DNA from: an uncultured Aquimarina sp.
GTDB taxonomy: Bacteria; Bacteroidota; Bacteroidia; Flavobacteriales; Flavobacteriaceae
Assembly (NCBI GenBank): GCA_947493035.1
Contig: CANLOW010000001.1
Span: 434,001 to 498,000, forward strand
Length of the DNA stretch: 64,000 bases
Reading direction: 5' to 3'
The stretch's first letter is position 1. The number at the start of each line of letters is the position of its first letter. Of this stretch, positions 26,644 through 35,726 are shown piece by piece. The notes below the pieces were generated by a model. That model was not told where the DNA came from. It did no database searches and saw only the letters and a list, made by a program, of their open reading frames with translations. Made by a program: the position numbers and the translations under genes.

Positions 26644-27380
26644 TAGCTTAATAGGATTTGGGTGATTACATAATTAACAATAATAATAGCTACTGTGGTC
26701 CAAACAAAGGAAGTCGTACTGGCTTTTCCTACTTCTAAAGCTCCTCCTTTCATGTAATATCCATGAAATGAAGGTATCGTAGCCAAAAGAAAGGCGAAAA
26801 TAAAAGTCTTTAGAAATGAGTAAATTAAGTGAAAAGGGATAAATTCTTCTCTAACACCTGTCATAAATTCTTCGCTGCTAACAAATCCACCATATACTCC
26901 GGCAACATATCCTCCGAAAATACCTAAAAACATGGCGATAGCAATTAGAAAAGGGTATACTAATAGAGCGATTATTTTAGGAAAAACAAGATAATTTAAG
27001 GAATTTATTCCCATTACCTCTAAGGCATCAATCTGTTCTGTAACTCTCATGGTACCGATGCTAGAAGTAATAAAAGATCCCACTTTACCAGCCATGATTA
27101 CTGAGATGAAAGTAGGAGCAAATTCTAATATAACTGATTGACGAGAAGCAAAGCCGATTAATTCTTTCGGAATTAAAGGGTCTGTTAGGTTCAAAGCAGT
27201 TTGTATAGCCACTACGGCACCAATAAAAAAAGAAATAAAAGCTACAATTCCTAAGGAGCTTGTAATAAGGTCATCAACTTCTTTAATGATTAATTTCCAT
27301 AATACTTTCCTCTTAGTCATTCGACTAAAAATCTGTTGTATCATTAAGAAGTAAGCCCCAATTTGGTGTAGGTAGTACAT
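26643..27380 (-). CDS. MlaE-family ABC permease
   Basis: A 245-residue inner-membrane permease with five helices and the family blocks FISFFIGAVVAIQTALNL, ITSSIGTMRVTEQIDALEVMGINSL and VGKASTTSFVWTTVAI. Upstream partner of the ATPase; coupled by a TAATG junction. The pair forms the core of a lipid transporter that keeps outer-membrane asymmetry. Confidence 0.93.
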   Translation of the reverse strand: MYYLHQIGAYFLMIQQIFSRMTKRKVLWKLIIKEVDDLITSSLGIVAFISFFIGAVVAIQTALNLTDPLIPKELIGFASRQSVILEFAPTFISVIMAGKVGSFITSSIGTMRVTEQIDALEVMGINSLNYLVFPKIIALLVYPFLIAIAMFLGIFGGYVAGVYGGFVSSEEFMTGVREEFIPFHLIYSFLKTFIFAFLLATIPSFHGYYMKGGALEVGKASTTSFVWTTVAIIIVNYVITQILLS

Positions 27381-27434
27381 ATTCTAAAACTATAGGGCTA
27401 AAATAAACATTTACTTTTTTGATGCCTATCGGTT

Positions 27435-27785
27435 TTAGCTTTTAATGAGTTTAGTAATGGTGATTTGTGTATTTCCCGAATCATCACCCTTACTTTCAGT
27501 GTAATGTATTTCAAACTTAACTCCGTTTAAAGAATCGGACTTTAAATCGAATTCGCTGAGGATAGTATCATTAATGTTTTCTACTACAAAGAAGAATTCC
27601 TCTCCGTAAGAGTCTATACCAATAAAATTAAAGGTTTCCCCGTCAAAGCTATCATAGGTAGCTATAAGTTTCTTTTCTGTTTGCGTAATTTCAAAAAGGT
27701 GATTCGCTTTTAATTTAATTAGGGAGGTATTTGCAATAATTGATACGTAGCTAAATATGCAAATAATAATAGTTAGTGATTTCAT
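27435..27785 (-). CDS. Small secreted hypothetical protein
   Basis: 116 residues with an N-terminal hydrophobic export segment (SLTIIICIFSYVSIIANTS) and no lipobox. The mature 95 residues alternate polar and hydrophobic positions, suggesting a small beta-sheet domain (KLIATYDSFDGETFNFIGID). I do not recognise a family. It follows mscS-like by 67 bp in the same direction and precedes mlaE by 54 bp, so it could be in one transcript with either. Confidence 0.55.
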   Translation of the reverse strand: MKSLTIIICIFSYVSIIANTSLIKLKANHLFEITQTEKKLIATYDSFDGETFNFIGIDSYGEEFFFVVENINDTILSEFDLKSDSLNGVKFEIHYTESKGDDSGNTQITITKLIKS

Positions 27786-27852
27786 GGTCAGATGTTTACT
27801 ATAAATTTAATGTAAATATCTGACAATATGATTTTTGTCGACGAAAGACTTG

Positions 27853-28392
27853 TTATTTAAACCCAGAATCATCAAAATGACTAGAGTTACTAGAAGCTTT
27901 GCCCTCTAAAATTTCAATTCCCTTTTGGATAACCAAATTATTAGGTAACGTTATTTTTTCTCCTTTATCTGTCTTCATAAAGAAATAAAAGCCAGTCATA
28001 TCAGTCACTATACCTACCCATTCAAAGCTATTGTCTAGTATTTTAATCCTATCACCTATACGTACAGGATGATAAAAGAATAAGACAACACTGGCTGTAA
28101 GATTAGAAAAAATAGACCATTGTGCAAAAAGCGCAATTCCAAGAATGGCTAATACTGATGAAAATAAGACAGTTATTTGTTTAAAGTCAATAGCCCATGT
28201 AACAGATAATAATATGATAGCTATTGCATAAATCAGAAAGAGACTAAGATTGACAATCACTTTTCGACGATTGATTTCAATAGATTTAATAATCGTGTAA
28301 TTGTGAATTGCTTTTTTAGCAAAAAATATCCCAAGGCTAGCCAGTAAGAGTATACCTAAAGATAGTAAAAGTTGTATTTGCAGTGTATTCAT
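27853..28392 (-). CDS. Small mechanosensitive channel (MscS-like) protein
   Basis: About 179 residues; ATG 28392 (MNTLQIQLLLSLGILLL) is chosen over a GTG at 28413. Three membrane helices lead into the MscS pore-lining helix and beta domain: LAILGIALFAQWSIFSNLTASVVLFFYHPVRIGDRIKI, a close fit to the MscS TM3/beta junction, then FEWVGIVTDMTGFYF and ITLPNNLVIQKGIEIL. The large C-terminal alpha/beta vestibule of E. coli MscS is absent, so this is a minimal family member. Probable role: release of solutes under hypo-osmotic stress or modulation of membrane tension. Confidence 0.87.
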   Translation of the reverse strand: MNTLQIQLLLSLGILLLASLGIFFAKKAIHNYTIIKSIEINRRKVIVNLSLFLIYAIAIILLSVTWAIDFKQITVLFSSVLAILGIALFAQWSIFSNLTASVVLFFYHPVRIGDRIKILDNSFEWVGIVTDMTGFYFFMKTDKGEKITLPNNLVIQKGIEILEGKASSNSSHFDDSGFK

Positions 28393-28415
28393 GATTTTAA
28401 GAAGTGTTAACACTT

Positions 28416-28714
28416 GCTAATTGTAATGTTGAATATTAATACTCTAACTTTAGACATCTCCAGTAAGAAATAAATTAAAGGAATATTAACTAGACTTCTA
28501 AAATAGTGTTTTATCTGTTATTTTATAATAACTAAAGGCTCCGATTGTATTCTATTTAGAAAGTTTGTTAGATGGTGAGTTAATAGCTGCTCAAGTATAG
28601 ATATCAAAAAAGTGATTTTACGAATGCTTAAAGTGCAGTAAAGTCAAAATGTAATCTCTTAGTTTAGGCTGTTTGTGGTTCTTTATTAATTGGATTTCAC
28701 TAAAAAAAATAAGA
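28416..28714. other. Intergenic stretch without a recognised feature
   Basis: About 300 bp between the MscS-like gene and the GDSL lipoprotein gene. It holds a 14-bp palindrome AAGTGTTAACACTT at its left edge (28402-28415) and otherwise no ORF, repeat or convincing promoter. Confidence 0.4.
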
Positions 28715-29476
28715 ATGAAATTAAAAGTTAGAATATTTGTGTCGGTCTTTTCTATTTTAATTTGGTCTAGTTGTTCTTCAGATTCTTCCGAATTTGACAA
28801 GCAATTGAGTGACTCGGAAAATCCAACTGAGGAATTTATTCCTGATGTTATTAATTTAGAAGAAAAGACTTTTAATATCATATCACTTGGAGATAGCTAT
28901 ACGATTGGGGAAAGTGTTTGTAGTACGTGTAGGTTTCCGGAACAACTTAAAGATAGTATTTTAGAAAAAAGAGAAAACACAAAAGTGTCTTTAAAAGTTA
29001 TTGCTAGGACAGGTTGGACAACTACAGCATTGATAAATGCCATTGAAAAAGAAGAATTGCTTGAAGATTATGATTTAGCCACATTACTCATAGGGGTTAA
29101 TAATCAGTTTCAACGAAAACCTTTTGAGCTTTTCGAAGATGAATTCCCTAAGCTGGTAAATACGGCAATACAATTAACTGATTTAAGTAAAGATAAGCTT
29201 ATTGTAATTTCAATACCCGATTATGCTTTCACTCCCTTTGGAAGGGGTAGTTCTGTTATTTCAGAAGGTATTGATGTGTATAATTCATACATAGAAAATT
29301 ATTGTAATGAGAATAACATAACTTTTGTAAATATCACTGACATTACCAAGCAAGGTCTAATATTGACAGAGCTTGTCGCTGATGACGGATTGCATCCTTC
29401 AGCTCTAGCTTATAGTAAATTTGTCAGTAGAATTTTACCTGAAGCATGTAGGGCGATTGATATTGATTGTAAATAG
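28715..29476 (+). CDS. SGNH/GDSL-family esterase lipoprotein
   Basis: A lipid-anchored hydrolase of about 253 residues from ATG 28715 (MKLKVRIFVSVFSILIWSSCSSDSS); the upstream ATG 28673 would place a polar stretch before the signal. Block I FNIISLGDSYTIGES gives the nucleophilic Ser, block III LLIGVNNQ has the Asn, and block V DGLHPSALAYSKF has the Asp-His pair. Such enzymes remove acyl groups from sugars or lipids in the envelope. Substrate unknown. It is followed by a hairpin (29501-29532) shared with the opposite-strand tRNA. Confidence 0.88.
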   Translation: MKLKVRIFVSVFSILIWSSCSSDSSEFDKQLSDSENPTEEFIPDVINLEEKTFNIISLGDSYTIGESVCSTCRFPEQLKDSILEKRENTKVSLKVIARTGWTTTALINAIEKEELLEDYDLATLLIGVNNQFQRKPFELFEDEFPKLVNTAIQLTDLSKDKLIVISIPDYAFTPFGRGSSVISEGIDVYNSYIENYCNENNITFVNITDITKQGLILTELVADDGLHPSALAYSKFVSRILPEACRAIDIDCK

Positions 29477-29500
29477 AGGTTTCTTAGATCTAATTATAAA

Positions 29501-29532
29501 AGAAAAAGTCTCATTTCATAAGAAACAAGACT
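29501..29532. terminator. Terminator between GDSL gene and first tRNA-Asp
   Basis: 11-bp stem (29507-29517 with 29522-29532, G-U pairs), then CTTTTTCTTTT on the minus strand, so it mainly serves the tRNA gene. It lies 25 bp after the GDSL stop. Confidence 0.65.
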
Positions 29533-29545
29533 TTCGGAAAAACTG

Positions 29546-29619
29546 CGGTCTGGACGGGACTCGAACCCGCGACCCCCTGCGTGACAGGCAGGTATTCTAA
29601 CCAGCTGAACTACCAGACC
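29546..29619 (-). tRNA. tRNA-Asp (GTC)
   Basis: 74 nt without encoded CCA. Acceptor GGTCTGG/CCAGACC with G discriminator, D arm GTTCAGCTGGTTAGAA, anticodon stem-loop CCTGCCTGTCACGCAGG with anticodon GTC, and T arm GCGGGTTCGAGTCCCGT. Identical in sequence to the gene at 29850-29923. Confidence 0.97.
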
Positions 29620-29799
29620 AATGGGCGGCAAAAATAGATTAAAATATCCATTGTGCAAATTTATTTCAAAAAAATATTCGTGAATTTTATAAAAAGAAAA
29701 AAGCCTCTCCATAATGGAAAAGCTCTCTTTGGAAAATTCAATAATGAATTTTACCCATGGCCATACCACCACAGTATAGCACAACACAACATCGTATAA

Positions 29800-29828
29800 A
29801 AAAAGCTCCAATATAATTGGAGCTTTTT
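29800..29828. terminator. Bidirectional terminator downstream of second tRNA-Asp
   Basis: 13-bp perfect stem (29800-29812 with 29816-29828) flanked by A5 and T5, so it can stop transcription in both directions. It is 22 bp past the 3' end of the tRNA at 29850-29923. Confidence 0.85.
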
Positions 29829-29849
29829 GACTCCCTTTCGGGAAAACTG

Positions 29850-29923
29850 CGGTCTGGACGGGACTCGAACCCGCGACCCCCTGCGTGACAGGCAGGTATT
29901 CTAACCAGCTGAACTACCAGACC
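29850..29923 (-). tRNA. tRNA-Asp (GTC), second copy
   Basis: Same 74-nt sequence as 29546-29619, in the same orientation. The adjacent 3' flank (TTTTCC.GAAAG) is also conserved for about 15 bp, suggesting a local duplication. Confidence 0.97.
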
Positions 29924-30100
29924 ATTGCGTTACTGCGGATGCAAATATACACTCTTTTTTTAGTTTAGCAATAATTTTTTCGAAAAAAAATAATAGCTTG
30001 ATTACTATCGTGTTACAGTGTGTTTTCTAAATAATTGAAAACGAAAATGTCAGAAAATCCCCTTATTAAAATCATTAATGGCTATAAAAACCCTCTTTAC

Positions 30101-31027
30101 TTAAATAAATTGCTGCCTTTGTATCAAAAAATGAGTTAGTATTTGATGGAATGAAGCATTAATATCTACAGGAAAATATTGAATACGGTATTGGCCACAA
30201 GTGTTTTTGACATCATCTATAAAATGAGTCATTGCCTTTTTGTACCCTACCTTAGCGTGATCAGCATAAAGATCAATACGCTGACCAGTTTCTACATCAG
30301 TGTAGCGTATTGGGCGATCATCAAAATTAAAATCTACCTCATGGGTATAATCAAGAGTATGAAATAAGATCACCTCATGCTTATTGTATTTTAAATGCTT
30401 TAACGCTTCAAACAAGTCTTCCGTTTCTTTATCTGTTTGAAAAAGATCCGAAAACAGCACAACCATAGAGCGTTTATGTAGTTTTTCTGCGATTTCATGT
30501 AAAGCTTCAAAAGTTTTAGTAGTTCCTTCCTTAGAAGGTGTTTCAACAGTTTTATCTAAAGCATCTAGTATCATAGCATGATGACGGTTACTACCACGCT
30601 CGGGACTATAAAAACTAAAATCACTATCGTAAACACTTAATCCTACAGCATCACGTTGTTTTTTTAGCAATTGAATCAAAGAAGCTATTGCAAGTGATGA
30701 AAAGCCAAGTTTATTAAAATGATCAATACTTTGCTTTTTCATTTCAGGAAAATGCATTGAAGCCGAATTATCTAGAATAAAATGACAGCGCAAATTGGTT
30801 TCGTCATCATAGCGTTTCGTATAAAGTTTATCAGTCTTAGCGAAAAGCTTCCAATCAATATGCTTTGTGCTTTCCCCATTATTATACACTTTATGTTCAG
30901 CAAATTCAGCTGAAAAACCATGAAAAGGACTCTTGTGCATTCCCGATATAAACCCTTCGACCACTTGTTTGGCTAAAAAGTCAAGATTGCCAAAACCTAC
31001 TTCCTGTATTTCATTTCTAACACTCAT
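30101..31027 (-). CDS. DUF58 domain protein (MoxR-associated, vWA-like)
   Basis: 308 residues. The DUF58 signature KHIDWKLFAKTDKLYTKRYDDE is near residues 56-77, with a vWA-like MIDAS start FILDNSASM soon after and DLFQTDKE later. Family members usually pair with a MoxR AAA+ ATPase to assemble or activate envelope or metal enzymes. Here no moxR is next to it; the downstream neighbour in the other direction is tag, only 9 bp away, probably co-transcribed. Cytosolic or membrane-peripheral. Confidence 0.88.
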   Translation of the reverse strand: MSVRNEIQEVGFGNLDFLAKQVVEGFISGMHKSPFHGFSAEFAEHKVYNNGESTKHIDWKLFAKTDKLYTKRYDDETNLRCHFILDNSASMHFPEMKKQSIDHFNKLGFSSLAIASLIQLLKKQRDAVGLSVYDSDFSFYSPERGSNRHHAMILDALDKTVETPSKEGTTKTFEALHEIAEKLHKRSMVVLFSDLFQTDKETEDLFEALKHLKYNKHEVILFHTLDYTHEVDFNFDDRPIRYTDVETGQRIDLYADHAKVGYKKAMTHFIDDVKNTCGQYRIQYFPVDINASFHQILTHFLIQRQQFI

Positions 31028-31036
31028 CGATCAATA

Positions 31037-31603
31037 CTACAAATTAGTTACTTCATTATAACGAAAACAATCTAGCGTATGATCATTAACCATACCCGTA
31101 GCTTGCATAAAAGCATAGCAAATAGTAGAACCTACAAATTTGAAACCTCTCTTTTTTAAATCTTTACTCATCTTATCCGATATAGCAGTTGTAGCAGGGA
31201 CTTCGCCCATATCTTTCCATTGATTTACAATAGGAGTATGATTTACAAAACTCCAAATATAAGTATCGAAGCTTCCAAACTCTTCTACGATTTTCAAAAA
31301 AGCAATCGCATTGGTAACTGCCGATTTGATTTTTAGTTTATTTCGAATAATTTTTGGATTCTCTTTTAGGGCAACTAACTTTTCTTCAGAATATTGAGCC
31401 ACAAGTTTAGGGTCAAATCGATCAAAAGCTTCACGATACCCTTCTCTTTTGGCAAGTATTGTAGACCAACTTAACCCTGCCTGAGCGCCTTCTAATATCA
31501 AAAACTCAAAAAGCATTTGATCATCATGTAGAGGAACTCCCCATTCTTGATCGTGATATTGGCGATCCAATTCATTTTTTGTAGCCCATTGACATCTATG
31601 CAT
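31037..31603 (-). CDS. tag: DNA-3-methyladenine glycosylase I
   Basis: Tag removes 3-methyladenine from DNA. The chosen ATG 31603 (MHRCQWATKNELDRQYHDQEWG) gives 188 residues, the family length; the longer frame to 31708 adds 35 residues not seen in Tag. The zinc 'snap' is intact (Cys and His in RCQW..YHDQEWG with VNDHTLDCF near the end), as is the catalytic-pocket FLILEGAQAGLSWSTIL. An imperfect inverted repeat sits in the upstream region (around 31700). It precedes the DUF58 gene. Confidence 0.95.
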   Translation of the reverse strand: MHRCQWATKNELDRQYHDQEWGVPLHDDQMLFEFLILEGAQAGLSWSTILAKREGYREAFDRFDPKLVAQYSEEKLVALKENPKIIRNKLKIKSAVTNAIAFLKIVEEFGSFDTYIWSFVNHTPIVNQWKDMGEVPATTAISDKMSKDLKKRGFKFVGSTICYAFMQATGMVNDHTLDCFRYNEVTNL

Positions 31604-31755
31604 ATTTAAAAATAAGCTAATTTTTAGAACCACAAAGGGTATTGTCAATTTACTAAAGTAGTTACCCGCTATCCGCTTGTAGTTTTGTGCGCTTTTCAAG
31701 ACGCCCAAAAGCTACCGCTACTATCGGGGGTAGCGACTTAGGGTTGTGTTTTTTG

Positions 31756-31788
31756 CAAAAAAAAAGGCCCGACAATCTGCCGAACCTT
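31756..31788 (-). terminator. Terminator of trxA
   Basis: Minus-strand stem 31778-31788 with 31764-31774 (G-U pairs) followed by a run of nine T, 25 bp after the trxA stop. Confidence 0.8.
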
Positions 31789-31812
31789 TGATAATTTTAC
31801 CAGTAAAGCGAA

Positions 31813-32130
31813 TTAGCTCGCAGCATCAATAGCATCTGTATAAACATTCTTAGGAGAAACTCCTACTTGGCGAGAAACAACTTCTCCACCTTTAAATACT
31901 AATACTGTTGGTATATTTCTTACTCCGTACTTTGCAGCAAATTCTTGGTTAGCATCTACATCTACCTTACCAACTACTGCCTTTCCGTCATATTCACTAC
32001 TAATTTCTTCAATGATTGGTCCGACCATTCTACAAGGACCACACCATGCAGCCCAAAAGTCTACTAATACTGGTTTATCACTTTTTAATACAACTTCCTC
32101 AAAAGAAGCATCTGTAATTTCTAAAGCCAT
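31813..32130 (-). CDS. trxA: Thioredoxin
   Basis: 105 residues, cytosolic disulfide reductant. The active site WCGPC is at residues 29-33 in VDFWAAWCGPCRMVGP, with the buried-core DVDANQEFAAKYGVRNIPTVLVFKGGE and the cis-Pro (IPT) conserved. It has its own promoter (-7 TAACTTTG at 32164-32171) and terminator. Confidence 0.97.
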   Translation of the reverse strand: MALEITDASFEEVVLKSDKPVLVDFWAAWCGPCRMVGPIIEEISSEYDGKAVVGKVDVDANQEFAAKYGVRNIPTVLVFKGGEVVSRQVGVSPKNVYTDAIDAAS

Positions 32131-32163
32131 AGTCTTAAATCTTTATGGTTATTAAAACGTTCG

Positions 32164-32171
32164 CAAAGTTA
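32164..32171 (-). promoter_or_regulatory. Candidate trxA -7 box TAACTTTG
   Basis: TAnnTTTG match on the minus strand, 34 bp before the trxA start. No clear TTG at the expected distance. Confidence 0.45.
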
Positions 32172-32247
32172 GTCAATTAATGTTCGTTTCCTTACATTTT
32201 TGACTATCAGATTTTGTTATGATTATATCGAGACAGTTTATCAAGCC

Positions 32248-32685
32248 TTATTTCTTCAAATTTCCACCAATTATAATAGCTCCCATTAATGTCATTATAT
32301 ATCTAAAATAGAATTGCCCAGTGAGAGAAGGTAAATAAGGGAACCCATTTTTGATGAAAAGAACTTTAGTTCTTATAAATAAAGGGAAAAGCATTATAAT
32401 TAATAAGATAAATAATAAAGCTGTACTCGTTTTGACTGTAGATTTAAACATAAACAGCGCACCAATAAGTACTTCGAACCCTCCTAAAATTAAAATACAC
32501 TGTTTGGTGCTCAACCAAGGAATCCATCCTAAGACATCATCTAATAAAGAAGTTTCGGGGGCATTACCAAAGATTTTTAAAATACCAAACCATATAAAAA
32601 TGAGAGCAAAGAAAATGCGGATAACAATTTCTCCCCAGTAATATAAAAAGCTTCTAATTTTTGGATCTATTTTTATGCTAATCAT
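32248..32685 (-). CDS. DoxX-like four-helix membrane protein
   Basis: 145 residues with four predicted helices. The first reads FFALIFIWFGILKIFG, the GxLKxxG-type turn seen in DoxX/DUF417 proteins; the second follows LILGGFEVLIGALFMF. Function of the family is loosely linked to redox or envelope stress and is not established. It is transcribed away from the zinc-type operon, sharing the intergenic region with the 41-bp palindrome; it could be in the same regulon, but no promoter for it was recognised. Confidence 0.65.
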   Translation of the reverse strand: MISIKIDPKIRSFLYYWGEIVIRIFFALIFIWFGILKIFGNAPETSLLDDVLGWIPWLSTKQCILILGGFEVLIGALFMFKSTVKTSTALLFILLIIMLFPLFIRTKVLFIKNGFPYLPSLTGQFYFRYIMTLMGAIIIGGNLKK

Positions 32686-32734
32686 GCTGTTTGTTTTGGT
32701 GCAATGTAAATGTAATAATAAACCTTATAAAGAG

Positions 32735-32775
32735 CATTTATTTTAAATGCAACAACGTTGCATTTAAAATAAATG
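32735..32775. promoter_or_regulatory. Perfect palindromic operator (Zur-like box)
   Basis: Two 19-bp arms (32735-32753 and 32757-32775) are exact reverse complements around AAC; the core is TGCAACAACGTTGCA. The right arm covers the TTG of the operon promoter, so a bound dimer would block transcription. Because the operon encodes a Fur/Zur-family protein, autoregulation is the obvious reading. Confidence 0.8.
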
Positions 32776-32786
32776 TGCTACATTTG
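32758..32786 (+). promoter_or_regulatory. Promoter TTG-N18-TACATTTG of the zinc-type operon
   Basis: TTG 32758-32760, 18-bp spacer and TACATTTG 32779-32786. The start site should lie near 32793, 21 bp before the ATG at 32814. Confidence 0.75.
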
Positions 32787-32813
32787 TCATCTAAAATTTA
32801 AAATTAAATCAAA

Positions 32814-33389
32814 ATGAAAAAGACGCTATCATTATTTTTAGGACTTAGTATGTTATTTTTTGCATCGTGTAGTGACGATGATGACCCAGAAACGCCTACA
32901 CAAGATATTCCACAGGAAGTTATTACAGATGTAATCTTAACATTAACAGAAGTAGGTACAGATGATACAGTTGTATTTAGAGCTTCTACAGGTGATGCAG
33001 GTTTCGAAGAAGGTGCTACATTCAATAACCAAACAGGAGTATTAAAAGCAGATACTTCATATGATACATCTATCGAAATCTTAAATTCACTTGAAGATCC
33101 AGCAGAAGACATTACAGAAGAAATAGAAGAATTGGACGATGAGCACCAGCTTTTTTATATCCCAAGTGAAAATGCAGGTATTTCTACAGTATATGGCGAT
33201 TTTGATGGAGCGGGTAACCCTTTAGGATTGACTACAACTCTAACGACTACAACTTTAGGAGAAAACCTTACTCTTAGAATAGTTTTAAGACACGAACCAG
33301 TGAAAGGTGCAGAAGGTGTAAGCGACGGAGATATTACGAATGCAGATGGAGAGTCGGATTTTGATCTTATATTTGAAATCAATAGATAG
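32814..33389 (+). CDS. Acidic lipoprotein, first gene of zinc-type operon
   Basis: 191 residues: lipoprotein signal ending FFASCSDDDD (Cys19), then an all-beta, strongly acidic mature part without further Cys. No enzyme motif and no known domain name. It is 8 bp upstream of the TonB receptor, so it probably acts as its surface or periplasmic partner in metal capture. The many Asp/Glu could bind cations, but I see no His-rich zinc motif. Function assigned only by context. Confidence 0.7.
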   Translation: MKKTLSLFLGLSMLFFASCSDDDDPETPTQDIPQEVITDVILTLTEVGTDDTVVFRASTGDAGFEEGATFNNQTGVLKADTSYDTSIEILNSLEDPAEDITEEIEELDDEHQLFYIPSENAGISTVYGDFDGAGNPLGLTTTLTTTTLGENLTLRIVLRHEPVKGAEGVSDGDITNADGESDFDLIFEINR

Positions 33390-33396
33390 AAATTAA

Positions 33397-35724
33397 ATGA
33401 TTCGAGTAAATTTTTTTACTACTATACTCATAGCTTTAATATACAATGCAGGATTTTCACAATCCTGCATTTTTAGCATAGAAGGGGTTATTGTTGATGA
33501 AACAACAAATAAACCTTTATACCTTGCAAATGTATACTTGCAGGAAACAAAAAAAGGAGTAGTTACAGATGAAGAAGGAGCCTATCGTATAGAAGGTTTA
33601 TGCGATGGAAGTTATCATTTGATCGTTAGTCATTTAGGCTGTGCTACCCAAAAACGATTTGTTCATATAGAAGAAAACAAAGTAATTGACATTACACTAG
33701 AGCACTCTGAAAATGAACTAGATCACGTTGTTGTTCGAGCAAGTAAAACAGAATCTTTACAAGAGCAATTAACAATAAATAAACAAAAAATTGAGGAAGA
33801 CCTATCCTCAAATTTAGCAGATATTACAGAGAAATTTACTGGAGTAGGAGCTTTCAAAAATGGTTCGGGCATTAGTAAACCTATTATCCATGGACTATTT
33901 GGTAATCGTATTGCGGTTCTAAACAATGGGATTGCTTTAGGAGGACAACAATGGGGTGTCGATCATGCTCCTGAAATAGATCCACAAGCAGCAGATAAGA
34001 TTTCAGTAATCAAAGGAGTAGGTGCTGTTAAATACGCTTCGTCTCAGTTAGGAGGTGTCGTATTGATAGAGCCTAATCCAATAGTGAAAGACCCCAATAT
34101 ACATGGTAGAGCGAATACTTTTTTTGAAACGAATGGTCTAGCTACAGGAGTGTCTTTACAAGCAGAGCAATTTTATAAAAAAATTATAGGTTGGAAAATT
34201 ACAGGAACTCTTAAAAATAGTGGCGATCGAAGAGCGCCAGATTATTATTTAACAAACACAGGAAGTAATCAACAAAATCTGACATTACAGTTAGAATCGA
34301 ATCCGCTGAAAGTATGGAAGACCAAGTTAAATGCGTCGTTTTTTGAAACGGAAATAGGTATTTTACGTGGAGCTAGGGGAAGTAGTCCTACTGACTTACT
34401 TAACCTTTTTGAAAGAGAAGAGCCTCAATCAACAGAATCCAATTTAGGATTTAAGATCGAAGAGCCTAAGCAAGAAGTTAAACATTGGTTTGGTAAATGG
34501 GAAAATATTGTAAAACTCAATGAAAACACCAGTTTCGAAGGAGTTTTTGCCCTACAAAGAAATATACGGAATGAGTTCGATGCCGGAAGAACAAGTTTGT
34601 TGTCTATACCAACATTAGATTTAGATCAATCGTCCTATCAATTCGAAGCAAATTGGAAACAACGTTGGAGTAATCGTTTTAGAAGTGAATTAGGAGGTCA
34701 ATACGTATCTAGGGATAATGTAAATGGTAAAGAGCTAAGAGATTTTAGATTGATACCTGACAATATAAATAGTAATGCAGGAGCTTATGGGATTGTAAAA
34801 TCTAATTTAGGAGATTTGGATGTGGAAGCAGGATTTAGATTTTCAAGAGCACGACAAAATGTGGTTACTAATAGATTAGGAGAAGGTGAAATGAGATTTA
34901 GAGATAACTTTTTTAATTATACTTCAAGTTTTGGTCTAAAGTATGTGCCTAAGCATACAGCATATAGTGTTAACATCGGTTATGTAGATCGTAACCCTAC
35001 AATTGATGAGCGTTTTAGTAATGGAGTACATCAAGGCGTAGCAAGCTTCGAAAGAGGAAAGGTCGATTTGGAAAATGAAAAAGCAATTAAAGCCACGTTT
35101 GGAATCGATTCTCATATAAGTCATTCGTTAACATTTAATGTACTTGCATATTACCAACAGTTTAAAAATTATATTTTTTTAGAGCCCTCAGGGATAGAAA
35201 ATATTTTCTTTAGATCTTTGCCACTTTTTGTTTACCAACAAACAAATAATACGGTGTTTACAGGAGCAGATTTTTCTCTTGGATATGAATTTTCTCACAA
35301 GTGGTTATTAAATATTAAAGGTTCTTATTTGTGGGCACAAGATATTTCTAATGATGAACCGGTTATTTTTGCACCAGCTAATAATTTAGAAGCAACACTT
35401 GTGCATAATGTCACAAAGCCTGTGCGCTTTTTAGGAAAAAAATGGCAGAATATTTCTTTTAAATTAAATCAAAAATATACTTTTGAACAGAAACGCTTTC
35501 CTTTTTTAGAGAATTTCCCCGAGTTTCCATTACCTCCAAAAGGGTATTATTTAGTAGGGGCACAAGCATCTGTCGAATTTCCATTTGTTGACACTCGGCT
35601 ACGTTTAATATTTAAAGGAGAAAATTTGTTAAATACTAAATACCGAGACTATTTAAATAGATTAAGGTTATATGCAGATGAAGAAGGGATAAATTTCAAT
35701 TTAACCGCAATATTAACATTTTAA
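33397..35724 (+). CDS. TonB-dependent outer-membrane receptor, ZnuD-like
   Basis: 775 residues. Signal peptide (ends AGFSQS), a carboxypeptidase-regulatory-like domain (GVIVDETTNKPLYLANVYL..GCATQKRFVHI, about 26-110), a plug domain (ENELDHVVVRASK, then ISKPIIHGLFGNRIAVLNNGI and GVDHAPEIDPQAADKISVIKGVGAVKY) and a barrel ending with an aromatic strand LTAILTF. The plug segment with D-H-A and A-D-K-I-x-V resembles zinc receptors of the ZnuD type. The following Fur/Zur-family gene and operator support zinc import, energised by TonB. Substrate not proven. Confidence 0.88.
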   Translation: MIRVNFFTTILIALIYNAGFSQSCIFSIEGVIVDETTNKPLYLANVYLQETKKGVVTDEEGAYRIEGLCDGSYHLIVSHLGCATQKRFVHIEENKVIDITLEHSENELDHVVVRASKTESLQEQLTINKQKIEEDLSSNLADITEKFTGVGAFKNGSGISKPIIHGLFGNRIAVLNNGIALGGQQWGVDHAPEIDPQAADKISVIKGVGAVKYASSQLGGVVLIEPNPIVKDPNIHGRANTFFETNGLATGVSLQAEQFYKKIIGWKITGTLKNSGDRRAPDYYLTNTGSNQQNLTLQLESNPLKVWKTKLNASFFETEIGILRGARGSSPTDLLNLFEREEPQSTESNLGFKIEEPKQEVKHWFGKWENIVKLNENTSFEGVFALQRNIRNEFDAGRTSLLSIPTLDLDQSSYQFEANWKQRWSNRFRSELGGQYVSRDNVNGKELRDFRLIPDNINSNAGAYGIVKSNLGDLDVEAGFRFSRARQNVVTNRLGEGEMRFRDNFFNYTSSFGLKYVPKHTAYSVNIGYVDRNPTIDERFSNGVHQGVASFERGKVDLENEKAIKATFGIDSHISHSLTFNVLAYYQQFKNYIFLEPSGIENIFFRSLPLFVYQQTNNTVFTGADFSLGYEFSHKWLLNIKGSYLWAQDISNDEPVIFAPANNLEATLVHNVTKPVRFLGKKWQNISFKLNQKYTFEQKRFPFLENFPEFPLPPKGYYLVGAQASVEFPFVDTRLRLIFKGENLLNTKYRDYLNRLRLYADEEGINFNLTAILTF

Positions 35725-35726
35725 TT

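Noticed and set aside
27783..27830. TAACATT-type motif upstream of the small secreted protein
   Set aside because: Only one half-site and no 11-bp repeat, so it is probably chance.
29494..29811. Open frame of 105 codons across the tRNA region
   Set aside because: It crosses a tRNA-Asp gene and a terminator and resembles no protein.
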